Positions 15,543-23,579 of a stretch of DNA of 64,000 bases are shown here, one piece after another. The translations under genes and the position numbers were made by a program. Under the pieces are notes generated by a model. The model made no database searches. It had not been told where the DNA came from and saw nothing but the letters and a program-made list of their open reading frames with translations. The stretch covers positions 1,860,001 to 1,924,000 of the forward strand of contig CBDFJV010000007.1 in the NCBI GenBank assembly GCA_965248605.1, read 5' to 3'. Position 1 is the first letter of the stretch. Every line of letters begins with the position of its first letter. This DNA is from CAUZJF01 sp965248605. Lineage in GTDB: Bacteria > Chloroflexota > Dehalococcoidia > Lucifugimonadales > CAUZJF01.

Positions 15543-16901
15543 ATGGCGACACGCGAGGAAGTCCGCCGGCAGATGCAGAACGACGGCATCGAGTACCTTT
15601 TGGCCCAGTTCGTAGACCTGAATGGGTCGGCCAAGGTGAAAATGGTGCCCGCCTCGCACTTCGACGACGTGATCGACGGGGGCGCGGGCTTCGCGGGAGC
15701 CGCGGTCCCTGGGCTGGGCCAAGGGCCTCACTCCCACGACATGATGGCGCGCATCGACCTCGACACGTACAGCCCGGTCCCGTGGAGAGAGGGTGTCGCT
15801 CGGTTCGCCAGCGACCTTTACGTGGACGACGAACCTCATCCGTACTGCTCACGTACGAACCTCAAACGTGTTCTCGGCGATGCGAGGGGCAAGGGTTACG
15901 TCTTCTATGTAGGCATCGAGCCCGAGCACTTCCTAGTCACCAGGGACGACGATGGGTCGCTGAGCGTATTCGACCCGAATAACGTCGACAATCTCGCCAA
16001 GCCATGCTACGACTTCAAGGGCATGGCCAACGTCATGGACTATCTGCGCGATCTGATGGACGGGATGGCCCGCGTGGGCTGGGATGTCTATCAATCGGAC
16101 CATGAGGACGCCAATGGGCAGTACGAAGTCAACTTCGTTTACAGCGATGCCCTGACGACGGCTGATCGGTACACCTTTTTCAAGATGATGACTAGCCAGT
16201 ATGCGCAGCGGTACGGCGCCATCGCGACGCACATGGCCAAGCCTTTCGCCGACCGCACGGGCAGCGGAGGGCACATACATTTCCACGTGGCCGACTCGGA
16301 GACGGACGAGAACGTTTTCCTTGACGAGAATGACCCGCAGGGACTTGGTCTATCCGAGATGGCGTATCACTTCATCGGAGGGATATTCGACCACGCGCCC
16401 GCTCTGTGCGCCATCACGTCGCCAACGGTGAACTGCTACAAGCGATTGCAGGTGGGCGCCGGGCTTTTCGGCGCGCGGTCCGGGTTCACGTGGACGCCGG
16501 CATTCATCTCGTACGGTGACAACAACCGGACGCAGATGATCAGGACGGCCGGGCCGGGCCATCTGGAGGACCGGACGGTTTCGGCGGCTTGCAACCCGTA
16601 CCTCGCGATGGCCGCGTATATCGCGGCCGGGCTCGACGGCGTGGAAAGGAAACTAGACCCGGGCAAAGCGAACCTGGGAAACCTGTACGAGCTGGGTCTC
16701 GATGAGATCCAGCGTAGAGGAATCGGTCTGCTACCCCAGAGCCTCGCGGAGTCGCTGGCGGCGCTGCGCGAGGACGAGGTCATCCAGGGTGCGTTGGGCG
16801 TGATATACGACGAGTTCATCAGCCTGAAGGAAGCCGAGTGGCGGTCCTATCACAGCGAGATATCGCAGTGGGAGCTTGACCGCTACCTGACTATGTTCTA
16901 G
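15543..16901 (+). CDS. gmaS: Gamma-glutamylmethylamide synthetase-like glutamine synthetase homologue
   Basis: The 452-residue protein belongs to the glutamine synthetase superfamily and has the length of GmaS/GlnT proteins. It shows the N-terminal beta-grasp (IEYLLAQFVDLNGSAKVKMVP), the glutamate ligands of EPEHFL and NGQYEVNF, the nucleotide/metal motif GSGGHIHFHV, and the glutamate/ATP region NRTQMIRT. GmaS links methylamine to glutamate with ATP, the first step of the N-methylglutamate pathway; canonical GlnA would use ammonia. The position between mgsABC and the mgd genes supports GmaS. No adenylylation loop of the GlnA type is evident. AGGAGG lies upstream of the ATG. Confidence 0.8.
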   Translation: MATREEVRRQMQNDGIEYLLAQFVDLNGSAKVKMVPASHFDDVIDGGAGFAGAAVPGLGQGPHSHDMMARIDLDTYSPVPWREGVARFASDLYVDDEPHPYCSRTNLKRVLGDARGKGYVFYVGIEPEHFLVTRDDDGSLSVFDPNNVDNLAKPCYDFKGMANVMDYLRDLMDGMARVGWDVYQSDHEDANGQYEVNFVYSDALTTADRYTFFKMMTSQYAQRYGAIATHMAKPFADRTGSGGHIHFHVADSETDENVFLDENDPQGLGLSEMAYHFIGGIFDHAPALCAITSPTVNCYKRLQVGAGLFGARSGFTWTPAFISYGDNNRTQMIRTAGPGHLEDRTVSAACNPYLAMAAYIAAGLDGVERKLDPGKANLGNLYELGLDEIQRRGIGLLPQSLAESLAALREDEVIQGALGVIYDEFISLKEAEWRSYHSEISQWELDRYLTMF

Positions 16902-16932
16902 TAGCAAGATTGACCTTACAGCGACGGAGGGT

Positions 16933-17331
16933 ATGGTGACCAGCACTGACGTAACCGGCCAGGTTGACACGGGTTTCCTGCAGGCCTTTGCAGACGCATG
17001 GAACCGCCACGATATCGACGCGATGATGAGCTTCATGGCCGACGACTGTGTGTTCGAGCTGTCCTCAGGGCCGGACGTTAACGGCAAGCGCTTCGAGGGC
17101 ACGGAGCAGGTGCGCGCATGCTACCAGGCGGTGCTGGACGCGTTCCCTGACGGCCGATGGAACGCCACGACGCACTTCGTGAACGGCGACCGGGGCGTGT
17201 CCCAGTGGGTCTTCACCGGCACGTCAGCCGACGGCTCCCGCGTCGAGGTCAACGGATGCGACCTGTTCGCGTTCCGCGACGGCAAGATCGCCGTGAAGGA
17301 CTCGTACCGGAAGAATCGGACGATGGGCTAG
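16933..17331 (+). CDS. SnoaL-like (NTF2-fold) protein
   Basis: The 132-residue protein is a SnoaL/NTF2-type cone-fold domain. It has FADAWNRHDIDAMMSFMADDCVFELSSG at the start and VEVNGCDLFAFRDGKIAVKDSY at the end. Members of this fold bind small hydrophobic ligands or act as isomerases and hydrolases; no activity can be assigned. It lies 31 bases after gmaS in the same direction, so it is probably co-transcribed. GGAGGG is very close to the ATG, so GTG 16936 may be the real start. Its stop codon is formed by the first CTAG of the 127-bp repeat. Confidence 0.75.
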   Translation: MVTSTDVTGQVDTGFLQAFADAWNRHDIDAMMSFMADDCVFELSSGPDVNGKRFEGTEQVRACYQAVLDAFPDGRWNATTHFVNGDRGVSQWVFTGTSADGSRVEVNGCDLFAFRDGKIAVKDSYRKNRTMG

Positions 17332-17458
17332 TAGACCGAAATCTTTGAAATGAGGGGTAGCCGAGATTGGCGTGCTACGACGACAGGGCGGGTTTCAAAC
17401 CCGCCCCTACCAAGCCGTAACCTCAGAACCCTTCAATACTAGGATGTTGGACCACTAG
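17328..17458 (+). repeat. 127-bp CTAG-flanked repeat, copy 1
   Basis: A 127-bp unit bounded by CTAG on both sides. The ends are imperfect inverted repeats (CTAGTAGACCGAAATC against CTAGTGGTCCAACATC) and the centre holds a perfect GGGCGGGTTT-C-AAACCCGCCC hairpin. Other copies are at 25352-25482 (reverse) and three in tandem at 36821-37205. The CTAG could be a 4-bp target duplication (a YTAR-type target), which would make this a MITE. Here it separates the gmaS/SnoaL genes from hicBA. Confidence 0.85.
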
Positions 17459-17486
17459 GCTAGTTCGAAATGCGAGTGCCCCTACC

Positions 17487-17693
17487 ATGAAATTTCTAGT
17501 CACGATAGACCGAGACGAAGACGGAGTATACGTAGCTGAGTGCCCCTCGATCCCCGGCTGCGTAAGCCAAGGGCGGACCGAGGACGAGGCTCTGACGAAC
17601 GTTCAGGATGCTATCCGGCAATGTTTGGAGGTCAGGGCTGAGCGTGGTATGCCTCTGACAGTCGCGACCCATGAAATAGATATTGCCGTCTAG
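17487..17693 (+). CDS. hicB: HicB-type antitoxin
   Basis: The 68-residue protein has the HicB partial RNase H fold signature: FLVTIDRDEDGVYVAECPSIPGCVSQGRTEDEALTNVQDAIR. It is a short form without a C-terminal DNA-binding domain. It would neutralise HicA, whose gene overlaps its end by 11 bases. The pair sits inside the methylamine cluster, downstream of the 127-bp repeat, and its reading direction matches the operon. Confidence 0.88.
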   Translation: MKFLVTIDRDEDGVYVAECPSIPGCVSQGRTEDEALTNVQDAIRQCLEVRAERGMPLTVATHEIDIAV

Positions 17694-17925
17694 CGGACCC
17701 GTTCCTCTCCTCAGCGGACGTGATGTCGCTCGCGCCTTCACAGCCGGTGGTTGGGAGGTCGTTCGGCAGAGGGGGAGTCACATCATCTTGGTCAAGCGTG
17801 GCCATCCAGCGACGTTGTCAGTGCCAGATCACCGAGAGGTCGCGAGAGGGACACTTCGCGCCCTGATCCGCAAAGCAGGGATGACTCCCGAGCAGTTCAT
17901 GGAACTTCGGAAACGGTCGGATTAG
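17683..17925 (+). CDS. hicA: HicA-type mRNA interferase toxin
   Basis: The 80-residue protein is a HicA dsRBD-fold toxin with LLSGRDVARAFTAGGWEVVRQRGSHIILVK, where the histidine of RGSH is the catalytic residue, followed by VPDHREVARGTLRALIRKAGMT. The start is TTG 17683, overlapping hicB; the family usually begins a few residues before LSGR, which fits. Its stop codon TAG is immediately followed by the ATG of mgdB with no gap, so the toxin gene is locked into the translation path of the mgd genes. Confidence 0.85.
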   Translation: MPSSGPVPLLSGRDVARAFTAGGWEVVRQRGSHIILVKRGHPATLSVPDHREVARGTLRALIRKAGMTPEQFMELRKRSD

Positions 17926-18189
17926 ATGGGCTTCCTGCTGAAGTGTCCTAACTGCGGCGACCGCAACGTCTACGAGTTCCGATTCGGGGGCGAGGTGACG
18001 GCCCGACCGAAGCCGGACGCCTCGAACGACGAGTGGACGGCCTACTTCTACAATCGCCGGAACGTCGCGGGCGACCAGCACGAATGGTGGTACCACACCC
18101 TGGGATGCCGGAAATGGCTCCAGGCGGTCCGCGATATCGTGACGAACCAGGTGCGCGAGACCTCGTGGCCCGAGGAGCCCCACGGATAG
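17926..18189 (+). CDS. mgdB: N-methylglutamate dehydrogenase subunit B-like (sarcosine oxidase delta family)
   Basis: The 87-residue protein is a SoxD-type zinc-binding subunit. LKCPNCGDRNVYEFRFGGE supplies a C-x2-C pair, and WWYHTLGCRKWL supplies the histidine and third cysteine. In heterotetrameric sarcosine oxidases and in N-methylglutamate dehydrogenase this small subunit is structural. It abuts hicA upstream and the alpha-subunit gene downstream with no spacing, a typical mgdB-mgdC arrangement. Confidence 0.85.
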   Translation: MGFLLKCPNCGDRNVYEFRFGGEVTARPKPDASNDEWTAYFYNRRNVAGDQHEWWYHTLGCRKWLQAVRDIVTNQVRETSWPEEPHG

Positions 18190-21114
18190 ATGGCGACGTC
18201 CTCAGCCACGGGCCGTCTTGATGCCCGGCCGACACACATAATAGACCGCTCCAAGATCGTCGAGTTCCAGTTCAACGGCCGGCGGGTCGAGGCTTACGAA
18301 GGCGACACGGTCTCCTCCGCCCTGTACGCCTCTGGCGTTCGTATACACAGCCGTAGCTTCAAGTACCACCGGCCTCGAGGACTGCTCTGCGTCGCGGGCC
18401 GATGCCCCAACTGCCTCATGACTGTCGACGGTGTTCCAAACCTTCGCGCGTGTGTCGAGCCCGTCCGCGAAGGAATGGCGGTGCGCCATCAAAATGCGTG
18501 GCCATCGCTGGACCACGACGTGTTCGCTGTCATGGACAAGATGGACAGGCTGCTTCCCGTCGGCTTCTACTACAAGACTTTTCACACGCCGAAGTTTTTC
18601 TGGGACCTGTCCCGGCCGATCATTCGGAGGGTCGCCGGACTGGGATCAGTACCTGAAGTGCCGTCGGCGGAGACGCGCCAACACCACGATCACCGACACG
18701 CCGACGTTGCGGTGGTCGGCGGAGGCGCTGCCGGCATGTCGGCTGCGATCACGGCGGCCGGCACCGGAGCTCGTGTCATCCTCGTAGACGACCAGCCTTC
18801 CTTGGGCGGCTATCTGAGGACCGACCCACAGCCCTATTCTGGCCTGCCCGACATGCCGCAGATGGCCGGTTATCAGGTTGCGCGGCGGTTGACGGAGGAG
18901 GTCGTGGCCAGCGAGAACCTCGATTTGCTTTCTAACGCGTCGGCGTTCGGGTACTACGAAGGAAACCTGCTTGGCGTCGACAGCGGTGAAGGGGTGATCA
19001 AGGTGCGCGCGAAGCAAATCGTCTTCGCGACCGGGTCCTTTGAGGTCCCGCTGCCGTTCGACCGCAACGACCTTCCGGGTGTAATGCTCAGCACCGGGGC
19101 CCAGCGGCTGGTCAACCTCTACGGAGTCTCACCGGGGTCGACGGCGATGGTGATCACTACGGGCGACCACGGGTACTACGCGGCGCTCGACCTGCTGAAC
19201 GCGGGCCTCCGGATTGCGGTCGTCGCGGACTCGCGACCCGAGTTTCCCCACGGCCTGGACGCCGCCGACGAGCTGCGGTCTCGGGGCGTGCTTGTGCTCG
19301 CGTCTCACGTGCTGATTCGAGGCGAAGGCGTGAGGAAGGTAGTCGGAGGGACCGTCGCGCGCCTCGTCGACGGGAAGCCTACCACCGAGGAGCGCCAGTT
19401 CGACGCCGATGTTATAGCGATGAGCGGCGGGTTCCAGCCGGCTAATGCGCTCGTGTACCAGGCCGGAGGCACTCTGGTGCAAGACGAGTCCCGCGACATC
19501 GAGGTGCCCGGTAAGATGCCGCCGTCTATCCACGTCGCTGGAGAAGTCGCAGGCGTGACCGATCTTACGACGAGCATCCTGCAAGGCCGGATGGCTGGGG
19601 CCGAAGCCGCGGCGGGTCTGGGCTTCAAGCCGGCAGTCAACTCCGGCGTGCTACGAGAACAGATGGAGAGGGCACAGTCCGCCGAGCCGAGCCAGTCTCC
19701 TGCTCCTCCCCTGGTCGTGCCTGAGCAGGGCGTCAAGAAGTTCGTCTGCGTCTGCGAGGACGTCACCGTGAAGGACATCGAGCAGGCGATCGAGGAGGGG
19801 TTCGAAGACATCCAGACCCTGAAGCGCTACACCACCGCGACGATGGGTCCGTGCCAGGGCAAGATGTGCCACCGTGCTCTGGCCCGCATCACCGCACAGC
19901 AGACCGGGCGGAGCCTAGGTGAGACCGGCGTCACGACCTCGAGGCCGCCTGTCAAGCCGGTGTCTCTGGGTGCTCTCGCCGGGCCTGGGCACATTCCTGT
20001 AAAGAGGACGCCGCTCGATGGAAAACACCAATCGATGGGCGCCAAGATGATCGACTCCGGGGGATGGCGTAGGCCCCACAGTTACAGCTCTCCACAGGAG
20101 GAGAGCCTGCTCGTGCGACAGGGCGTAGGGATCATCGACGTGAGTACTCTCGGGAAGCTCGATGTGCAAGGAAGCGATGCGCCGGCCCTGCTCGACAAGG
20201 TCTATACGCACCATTTCTCCGACCTGCGTCCCGGGCGGATCCGGTACGGCATGTTATGCGCCGACAACGGCACGATCATGGACGACGGAACGGTGACGCG
20301 GATTTCAGAGGACCACTACTTCGTCACGACGTCGACTGCGAACGTCGAGATCATCGAGGAGTGGTTTAAGTGGTGGCTGGCCGGGACGGGCCAGTGCGCA
20401 CACGTTACCAACGTGACGGGCGCGCTGGCCGCGATCAACGTCGCCGGCCCGAGGGCCCGCGAGACTCTGAGCAAGCTGGCCGACGTCGACCTGGAGCCGA
20501 AGGCATTCCGGTACATGCGGTCCAAACGGGGCGATGCGGCGGGCGTCCCGACTATCTTCCTACGGATCGGATTCGTCGGTGAGACCGGATGGGAGCTCCA
20601 CTTTCCGGCCGAGTACGCCGACTATATGTGGGACTCCCTTATGGACGCCGGCGAGGAATACGGCATCGGGCCCTTTGGCGTGGAGGCCCAACGGATTCTG
20701 AGGCTCGAGAAGAGGCACATCATCCCCAGTCAGGACACTGACATGCTGAGCACTCCGTTCGATAGTGCCAGCGAGTGGGTTGTCCGGTTCGACAAGGAAG
20801 ACTTCATCGGCAGAGGCGGCCTTGCGGCGGCCCAAGAGCGTGGCCCGAAAAACGTGCTCGTCGGCTTCGTCATGCAAAACGGCGCCGTTCCGGACGACGG
20901 CGACCCCGTGGTGTCGGGCTCGACGCCGGTGGGACGCGTGACGAGCTCGCGGCTGAGTCCGACGCTAGGGAAGGGATTCGGGTTCGCCGTGGTGCCGGCC
21001 GAGATGGCGGAAGAGGGAAACACCGTTCACATTCGGGTCGGCCGCGAGACGTATGCGGCGAACGTGACGCTTCAGCCTTTCTACGATCCCGAAGGCAAGA
21101 GACTGAGGGCATAG
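18190..21114 (+). CDS. mgdC: N-methylglutamate dehydrogenase alpha subunit-like (sarcosine oxidase alpha family)
   Basis: The 974-residue protein has the full SoxA layout. A ferredoxin-like N-terminal domain (about 15-110) contains CVAGRCPNCLMTVDG. A dinucleotide-binding oxidoreductase domain follows with VAVVGGGAAGMSAAITAA near residue 178. A BFD-like cysteine region comes next (FVCVCEDVTVKDIEQAI to GPCQGKMCH, about 517-560). The C-terminal half (about 600-974) is a GcvT-type tetrahydrofolate domain (GIIDVSTLGKLDVQG, GFVGETGWELHFPAEYADYMW) with the C-terminal barrel. The enzyme would oxidise N-methylglutamate and pass the one-carbon unit to tetrahydrofolate. Sarcosine is the alternative substrate of the superfamily; the mgs/gmaS neighbours favour N-methylglutamate. 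Confidence 0.85.
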   Translation: MATSSATGRLDARPTHIIDRSKIVEFQFNGRRVEAYEGDTVSSALYASGVRIHSRSFKYHRPRGLLCVAGRCPNCLMTVDGVPNLRACVEPVREGMAVRHQNAWPSLDHDVFAVMDKMDRLLPVGFYYKTFHTPKFFWDLSRPIIRRVAGLGSVPEVPSAETRQHHDHRHADVAVVGGGAAGMSAAITAAGTGARVILVDDQPSLGGYLRTDPQPYSGLPDMPQMAGYQVARRLTEEVVASENLDLLSNASAFGYYEGNLLGVDSGEGVIKVRAKQIVFATGSFEVPLPFDRNDLPGVMLSTGAQRLVNLYGVSPGSTAMVITTGDHGYYAALDLLNAGLRIAVVADSRPEFPHGLDAADELRSRGVLVLASHVLIRGEGVRKVVGGTVARLVDGKPTTEERQFDADVIAMSGGFQPANALVYQAGGTLVQDESRDIEVPGKMPPSIHVAGEVAGVTDLTTSILQGRMAGAEAAAGLGFKPAVNSGVLREQMERAQSAEPSQSPAPPLVVPEQGVKKFVCVCEDVTVKDIEQAIEEGFEDIQTLKRYTTATMGPCQGKMCHRALARITAQQTGRSLGETGVTTSRPPVKPVSLGALAGPGHIPVKRTPLDGKHQSMGAKMIDSGGWRRPHSYSSPQEESLLVRQGVGIIDVSTLGKLDVQGSDAPALLDKVYTHHFSDLRPGRIRYGMLCADNGTIMDDGTVTRISEDHYFVTTSTANVEIIEEWFKWWLAGTGQCAHVTNVTGALAAINVAGPRARETLSKLADVDLEPKAFRYMRSKRGDAAGVPTIFLRIGFVGETGWELHFPAEYADYMWDSLMDAGEEYGIGPFGVEAQRILRLEKRHIIPSQDTDMLSTPFDSASEWVVRFDKEDFIGRGGLAAAQERGPKNVLVGFVMQNGAVPDDGDPVVSGSTPVGRVTSSRLSPTLGKGFGFAVVPAEMAEEGNTVHIRVGRETYAANVTLQPFYDPEGKRLRA

Positions 21115-21116
21115 GG

Positions 21117-21857
21117 ATGGCCGAAGGCAGCCTGATCGCGCAAAGTGTCTTTCATTCGATGCACCTCGCCCACGGGGCGACGATGGTCGAAAGCGACGGC
21201 TGGTCGCGTCCGTCAAGGTACACATCGACCGAGGACGAGATCGAGAACGTCAGGCAGGGTGTAGGCATCACTGATGTCAGTCCAGTTGGGAAACTCAGAG
21301 TCTACAGCGATGACCTCGATTCGTTTCTGAATGAAGCGTTCCGGCAGGTGACGACCGTGGCGGCCGGGCGCATGACTGTCCGGCAGTTTACGGAAGACTC
21401 AGGAATAAAGGACGTATTGGAAGCTCGGCTCGCGGACGACGAGGCTTTGTTTATCACGGCGCCGAGGCAGGCACGTGCGGTTGCCGACGTACTCAAGGAG
21501 GTCGATGCCGATTGCGCGCACTGGGTCAACGTGACGTCGGCATTGGCGGCTGTGACTCTGGCCGGCCCACAGTCACACCGCCTTCTCGCTGCAGTTACGG
21601 AGACCGACGTCGCTCCCGAGGCTTTCTCGGACATGAGTTGCGCACAGGGCAAGGTCGCCGAAATCCACGGGACGCTATTGCGACGCGATATCGTGGGGCT
21701 TCTCAGCTATGAGCTCTACTTCGCCAGGGAGTACGGGGAGTACATGTGGGATGCGCTTATGGAGGCTGGCGAGCGTTACAGTTTGAAACTCTTCGGCACG
21801 GAAACCCTCGCGGAGATTCACCACGGAGATCACAGAGAACACAGAGATGGCGGATAA
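21117..21857 (+). CDS. mgdD: N-methylglutamate dehydrogenase gamma subunit-like, C-terminus altered by a mobile element
   Basis: The 246-residue product is a GcvT-like folate-binding subunit (SoxG/MgdD type): GVGITDVSPVGKLRVYS, VNVTSALAAVTLAGPQSH, YELYFAREYGEYMWDALMEAGE. The true start is ATG 21117, two bases after the mgdC stop and preceded by GAGGG. The conserved reading ends near LKLFGTETLAEI. The last residues (HHGDHREHRDGG) are encoded by the terminal repeat and first codons of the GxxExxY element at 21816-22272, so the native tail has been replaced. No leftover 3' part is found beyond the element. SoxG proteins are short (about 200 residues), so function may survive. Confidence 0.78.
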   Translation: MAEGSLIAQSVFHSMHLAHGATMVESDGWSRPSRYTSTEDEIENVRQGVGITDVSPVGKLRVYSDDLDSFLNEAFRQVTTVAAGRMTVRQFTEDSGIKDVLEARLADDEALFITAPRQARAVADVLKEVDADCAHWVNVTSALAAVTLAGPQSHRLLAAVTETDVAPEAFSDMSCAQGKVAEIHGTLLRRDIVGLLSYELYFAREYGEYMWDALMEAGERYSLKLFGTETLAEIHHGDHREHRDGG

Positions 21858-22272
21858 GAAGGGGATAAATCGAGTTACCGAGGCCATAATCGGTGGAGCT
21901 ATCGACGTCCACAGAGCTCTGGGTCCGGGCCTACTTGAGTCGGCATACGAAGCTTGTTTGGCGTTTGAACTAGGCGAACGCGGACTGAAAGTTGAACGGC
22001 AAAAACAGCTTCCGATCGTTTACCGCAGCGTGACCCTGGACGCTGGATATCGGCTCGACTTACTCGTAGAACAAAGTGTCATAGTCGAGGTAAAAGCTGT
22101 AGATGGTCTTGAGCCTATTCACGACGCACAGCTTCTGTCGTACCTCAAGCTATCCGGATGCAGAGTTGGCCTACTCATCAATTTCAATACCAAGCTTCTC
22201 AAGAAAGGCATCAGACGCCTTGCAAACTAATCCTCTCCTAACGCTGTGGTCTCTGTGATCTCTGTGGTGAAT
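21816..22272 (+). mobile_element. GxxExxY-gene element with 31-bp terminal inverted repeats
   Basis: The left end (21816-21846) starts ATTCACCACGGAGATCACAG and the right end (22242-22272) is its inverted copy, matching at 28 of 31 positions. Between them lies only the GxxExxY gene. The left repeat supplies the last codons of mgdD and the right repeat supplies the sequence up to the mgdA start. No transposase is present, so movement would need a function in trans, or the encoded nuclease-fold protein itself. A related inverted-repeat pair without the gene is at 23495-23577. Confidence 0.8.
21847..22230 (+). CDS. GxxExxY protein (PD-(D/E)XK-fold)
   Basis: The 127-residue protein is a member of the GxxExxY family: the name-giving motif is GPGLLESAY (about residues 26-34). 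A PD-(D/E)XK-like core follows in YRLDLLVEQSVIVEVKAV, with an aspartate and an E-x-K, and HDAQLLSYLKLSG. The function is unknown; the family is often found flanked by CACAGAGA-type inverted repeats, as here. The ATG lies right after the left terminal repeat and overlaps the altered mgdD end by 11 bases. Confidence 0.85.
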   Translation: MADKKGINRVTEAIIGGAIDVHRALGPGLLESAYEACLAFELGERGLKVERQKQLPIVYRSVTLDAGYRLDLLVEQSVIVEVKAVDGLEPIHDAQLLSYLKLSGCRVGLLINFNTKLLKKGIRRLAN

Positions 22273-23494
22273 GATCATGCTGCAGCTGTTTAGGAAAAAC
22301 CGCATGTGGCGGAAGGGCCCACTGAAGGACCGGTACGACGTGGTCATCGTCGGGGCGGGGGTGCACGGCCTTTCGACAGCGTACTACCTTGGCAAGCTCG
22401 GAGTGCGGGATGTCGCGATCCTCGATAAAGGATATATCGGTGGGGGAGGCAGCGCGCGCAGCACCGCGATCATCAGGGCTAACTACCTGACTCCAGAAGG
22501 GATCCCCTTCTTCCGCGAAAGCCACAAGCTCTACCAGCGGCTGGCCCAAGAGCTGCGTTACAACCTGCTTTACGATCAGATGGGCCGTTTCGACATCGGG
22601 CACACCGAGTCGTCGGTGTACTGGCTCAACATCCGCGCCGAGTTCAACCAGTTGCTAGGGGTGGACAGCCGGCTCGTCGGGCCAGAGGAGATCGCGGAGC
22701 TGGTGCCGGAACTGGACCTCCGCGACGGGAAGGTATTTCCGGTGATGGCGGCGCTGTACCATCCGACGGCTGGGACGGTCCGACACGATGCCGTCGTTTG
22801 GGGGTTCGCGAGAGGCGCCGATCGGCTCGGGGCCGAAATCCACCCTTTCACGGAGGTCACCGGCCTGAGCCGCGAAAACGGTCGGGTTACCGGCGTCGAA
22901 ACGACTGAGGGTCACGTCGCAGCTGGGACGGTTGTGAGCGCGACGGCCGGCTGGAGCTCGACGATCGCGGCCATGCTCGGAATCGAGCTGCCGATCGATA
23001 CGTACCCGCTACAAGCTATGGTAACCGAGCCGGTAAAGCCGTTCATCCACACGACTATCTCGTCGGCCGACCTGCACGTCTACGTCTACCAGACGGACCG
23101 AGGAGAGCTGGTGATCGGTGGGCCGGTCGACCCGTATCCGACATACAGTCATAGCTCGACCCTAAACTTACTCGAGGAGCTGGCCGTCAACACGCTGGAA
23201 TTGCTCCCCCAACTACGCGATATCAAGGTTCTGCGCACCTGGACGGGGATCTGCGACATGACGCCTGACTATGCACCTATTCTTGGCAGGGTCGATGGCG
23301 TCGAGGGGTTCGTCCTGAACTGCGGATGGGGCACGTGGGGGTTCAAGGCGGCGCCGATCGCGGGGAAGTGTATCGCCGAGCTGGTCGCCACCGGGAAGAC
23401 GCCGTCGCTGATCGAGCCGTTCGACGTGGCGCGTTTCCGCGAGGGCCGGCTCGTCAACGAGCGCGCGGCTGCCGTAGCCGCCGCCATCCACTAG
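22271..23494 (+). CDS. mgdA: N-methylglutamate dehydrogenase beta subunit-like (sarcosine oxidase beta family)
   Basis: The 407-residue protein is a DAO-family FAD oxidoreductase of the SoxB type. YDVVIVGAGVHGLSTAYYLG (about 19-38) binds FAD. ALYHPTAGTVRHDAVVWGFAR contains the RH pair where SoxB enzymes attach FMN to histidine. The C-terminal TWTGICDMTPDYAPILG and LNCGWGTWGFKAAP complete the flavin site. It would carry the catalytic flavin site of N-methylglutamate dehydrogenase. In described clusters mgdA precedes mgdB; here it follows mgdD, separated by the GxxExxY element. Its start codon overlaps the right terminal repeat of that element, so its present ribosome site (GGTGA) comes from the insertion. 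Confidence 0.85.
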   Translation: MIMLQLFRKNRMWRKGPLKDRYDVVIVGAGVHGLSTAYYLGKLGVRDVAILDKGYIGGGGSARSTAIIRANYLTPEGIPFFRESHKLYQRLAQELRYNLLYDQMGRFDIGHTESSVYWLNIRAEFNQLLGVDSRLVGPEEIAELVPELDLRDGKVFPVMAALYHPTAGTVRHDAVVWGFARGADRLGAEIHPFTEVTGLSRENGRVTGVETTEGHVAAGTVVSATAGWSSTIAAMLGIELPIDTYPLQAMVTEPVKPFIHTTISSADLHVYVYQTDRGELVIGGPVDPYPTYSHSSTLNLLEELAVNTLELLPQLRDIKVLRTWTGICDMTPDYAPILGRVDGVEGFVLNCGWGTWGFKAAPIAGKCIAELVATGKTPSLIEPFDVARFREGRLVNERAAAVAAAIH

Positions 23495-23577
23495 AACTCA
23501 CCGCAGAGACCGCGGAGTGCGCAGAGTCTTCTAATATATTCTCATCTCCGCGTACTCGGCGCCCTCAGCTGTGAATT
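23495..23577. repeat. MITE-like inverted repeat related to the GxxExxY element ends
   Basis: Two 32-base arms (23495-23526 and 23546-23577) match in inverted orientation at 24 of 32 positions and start AACTCACCGCAGAGACCGCG. They resemble the terminal repeats of the element at 21816-22272 but enclose only about 19 AT-rich bases. The element exactly fills the space between the mgdA stop and the convergent dipeptidase-gene stop and may now serve as a two-way terminator. Confidence 0.65.
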
Positions 23578-23579
23578 GC

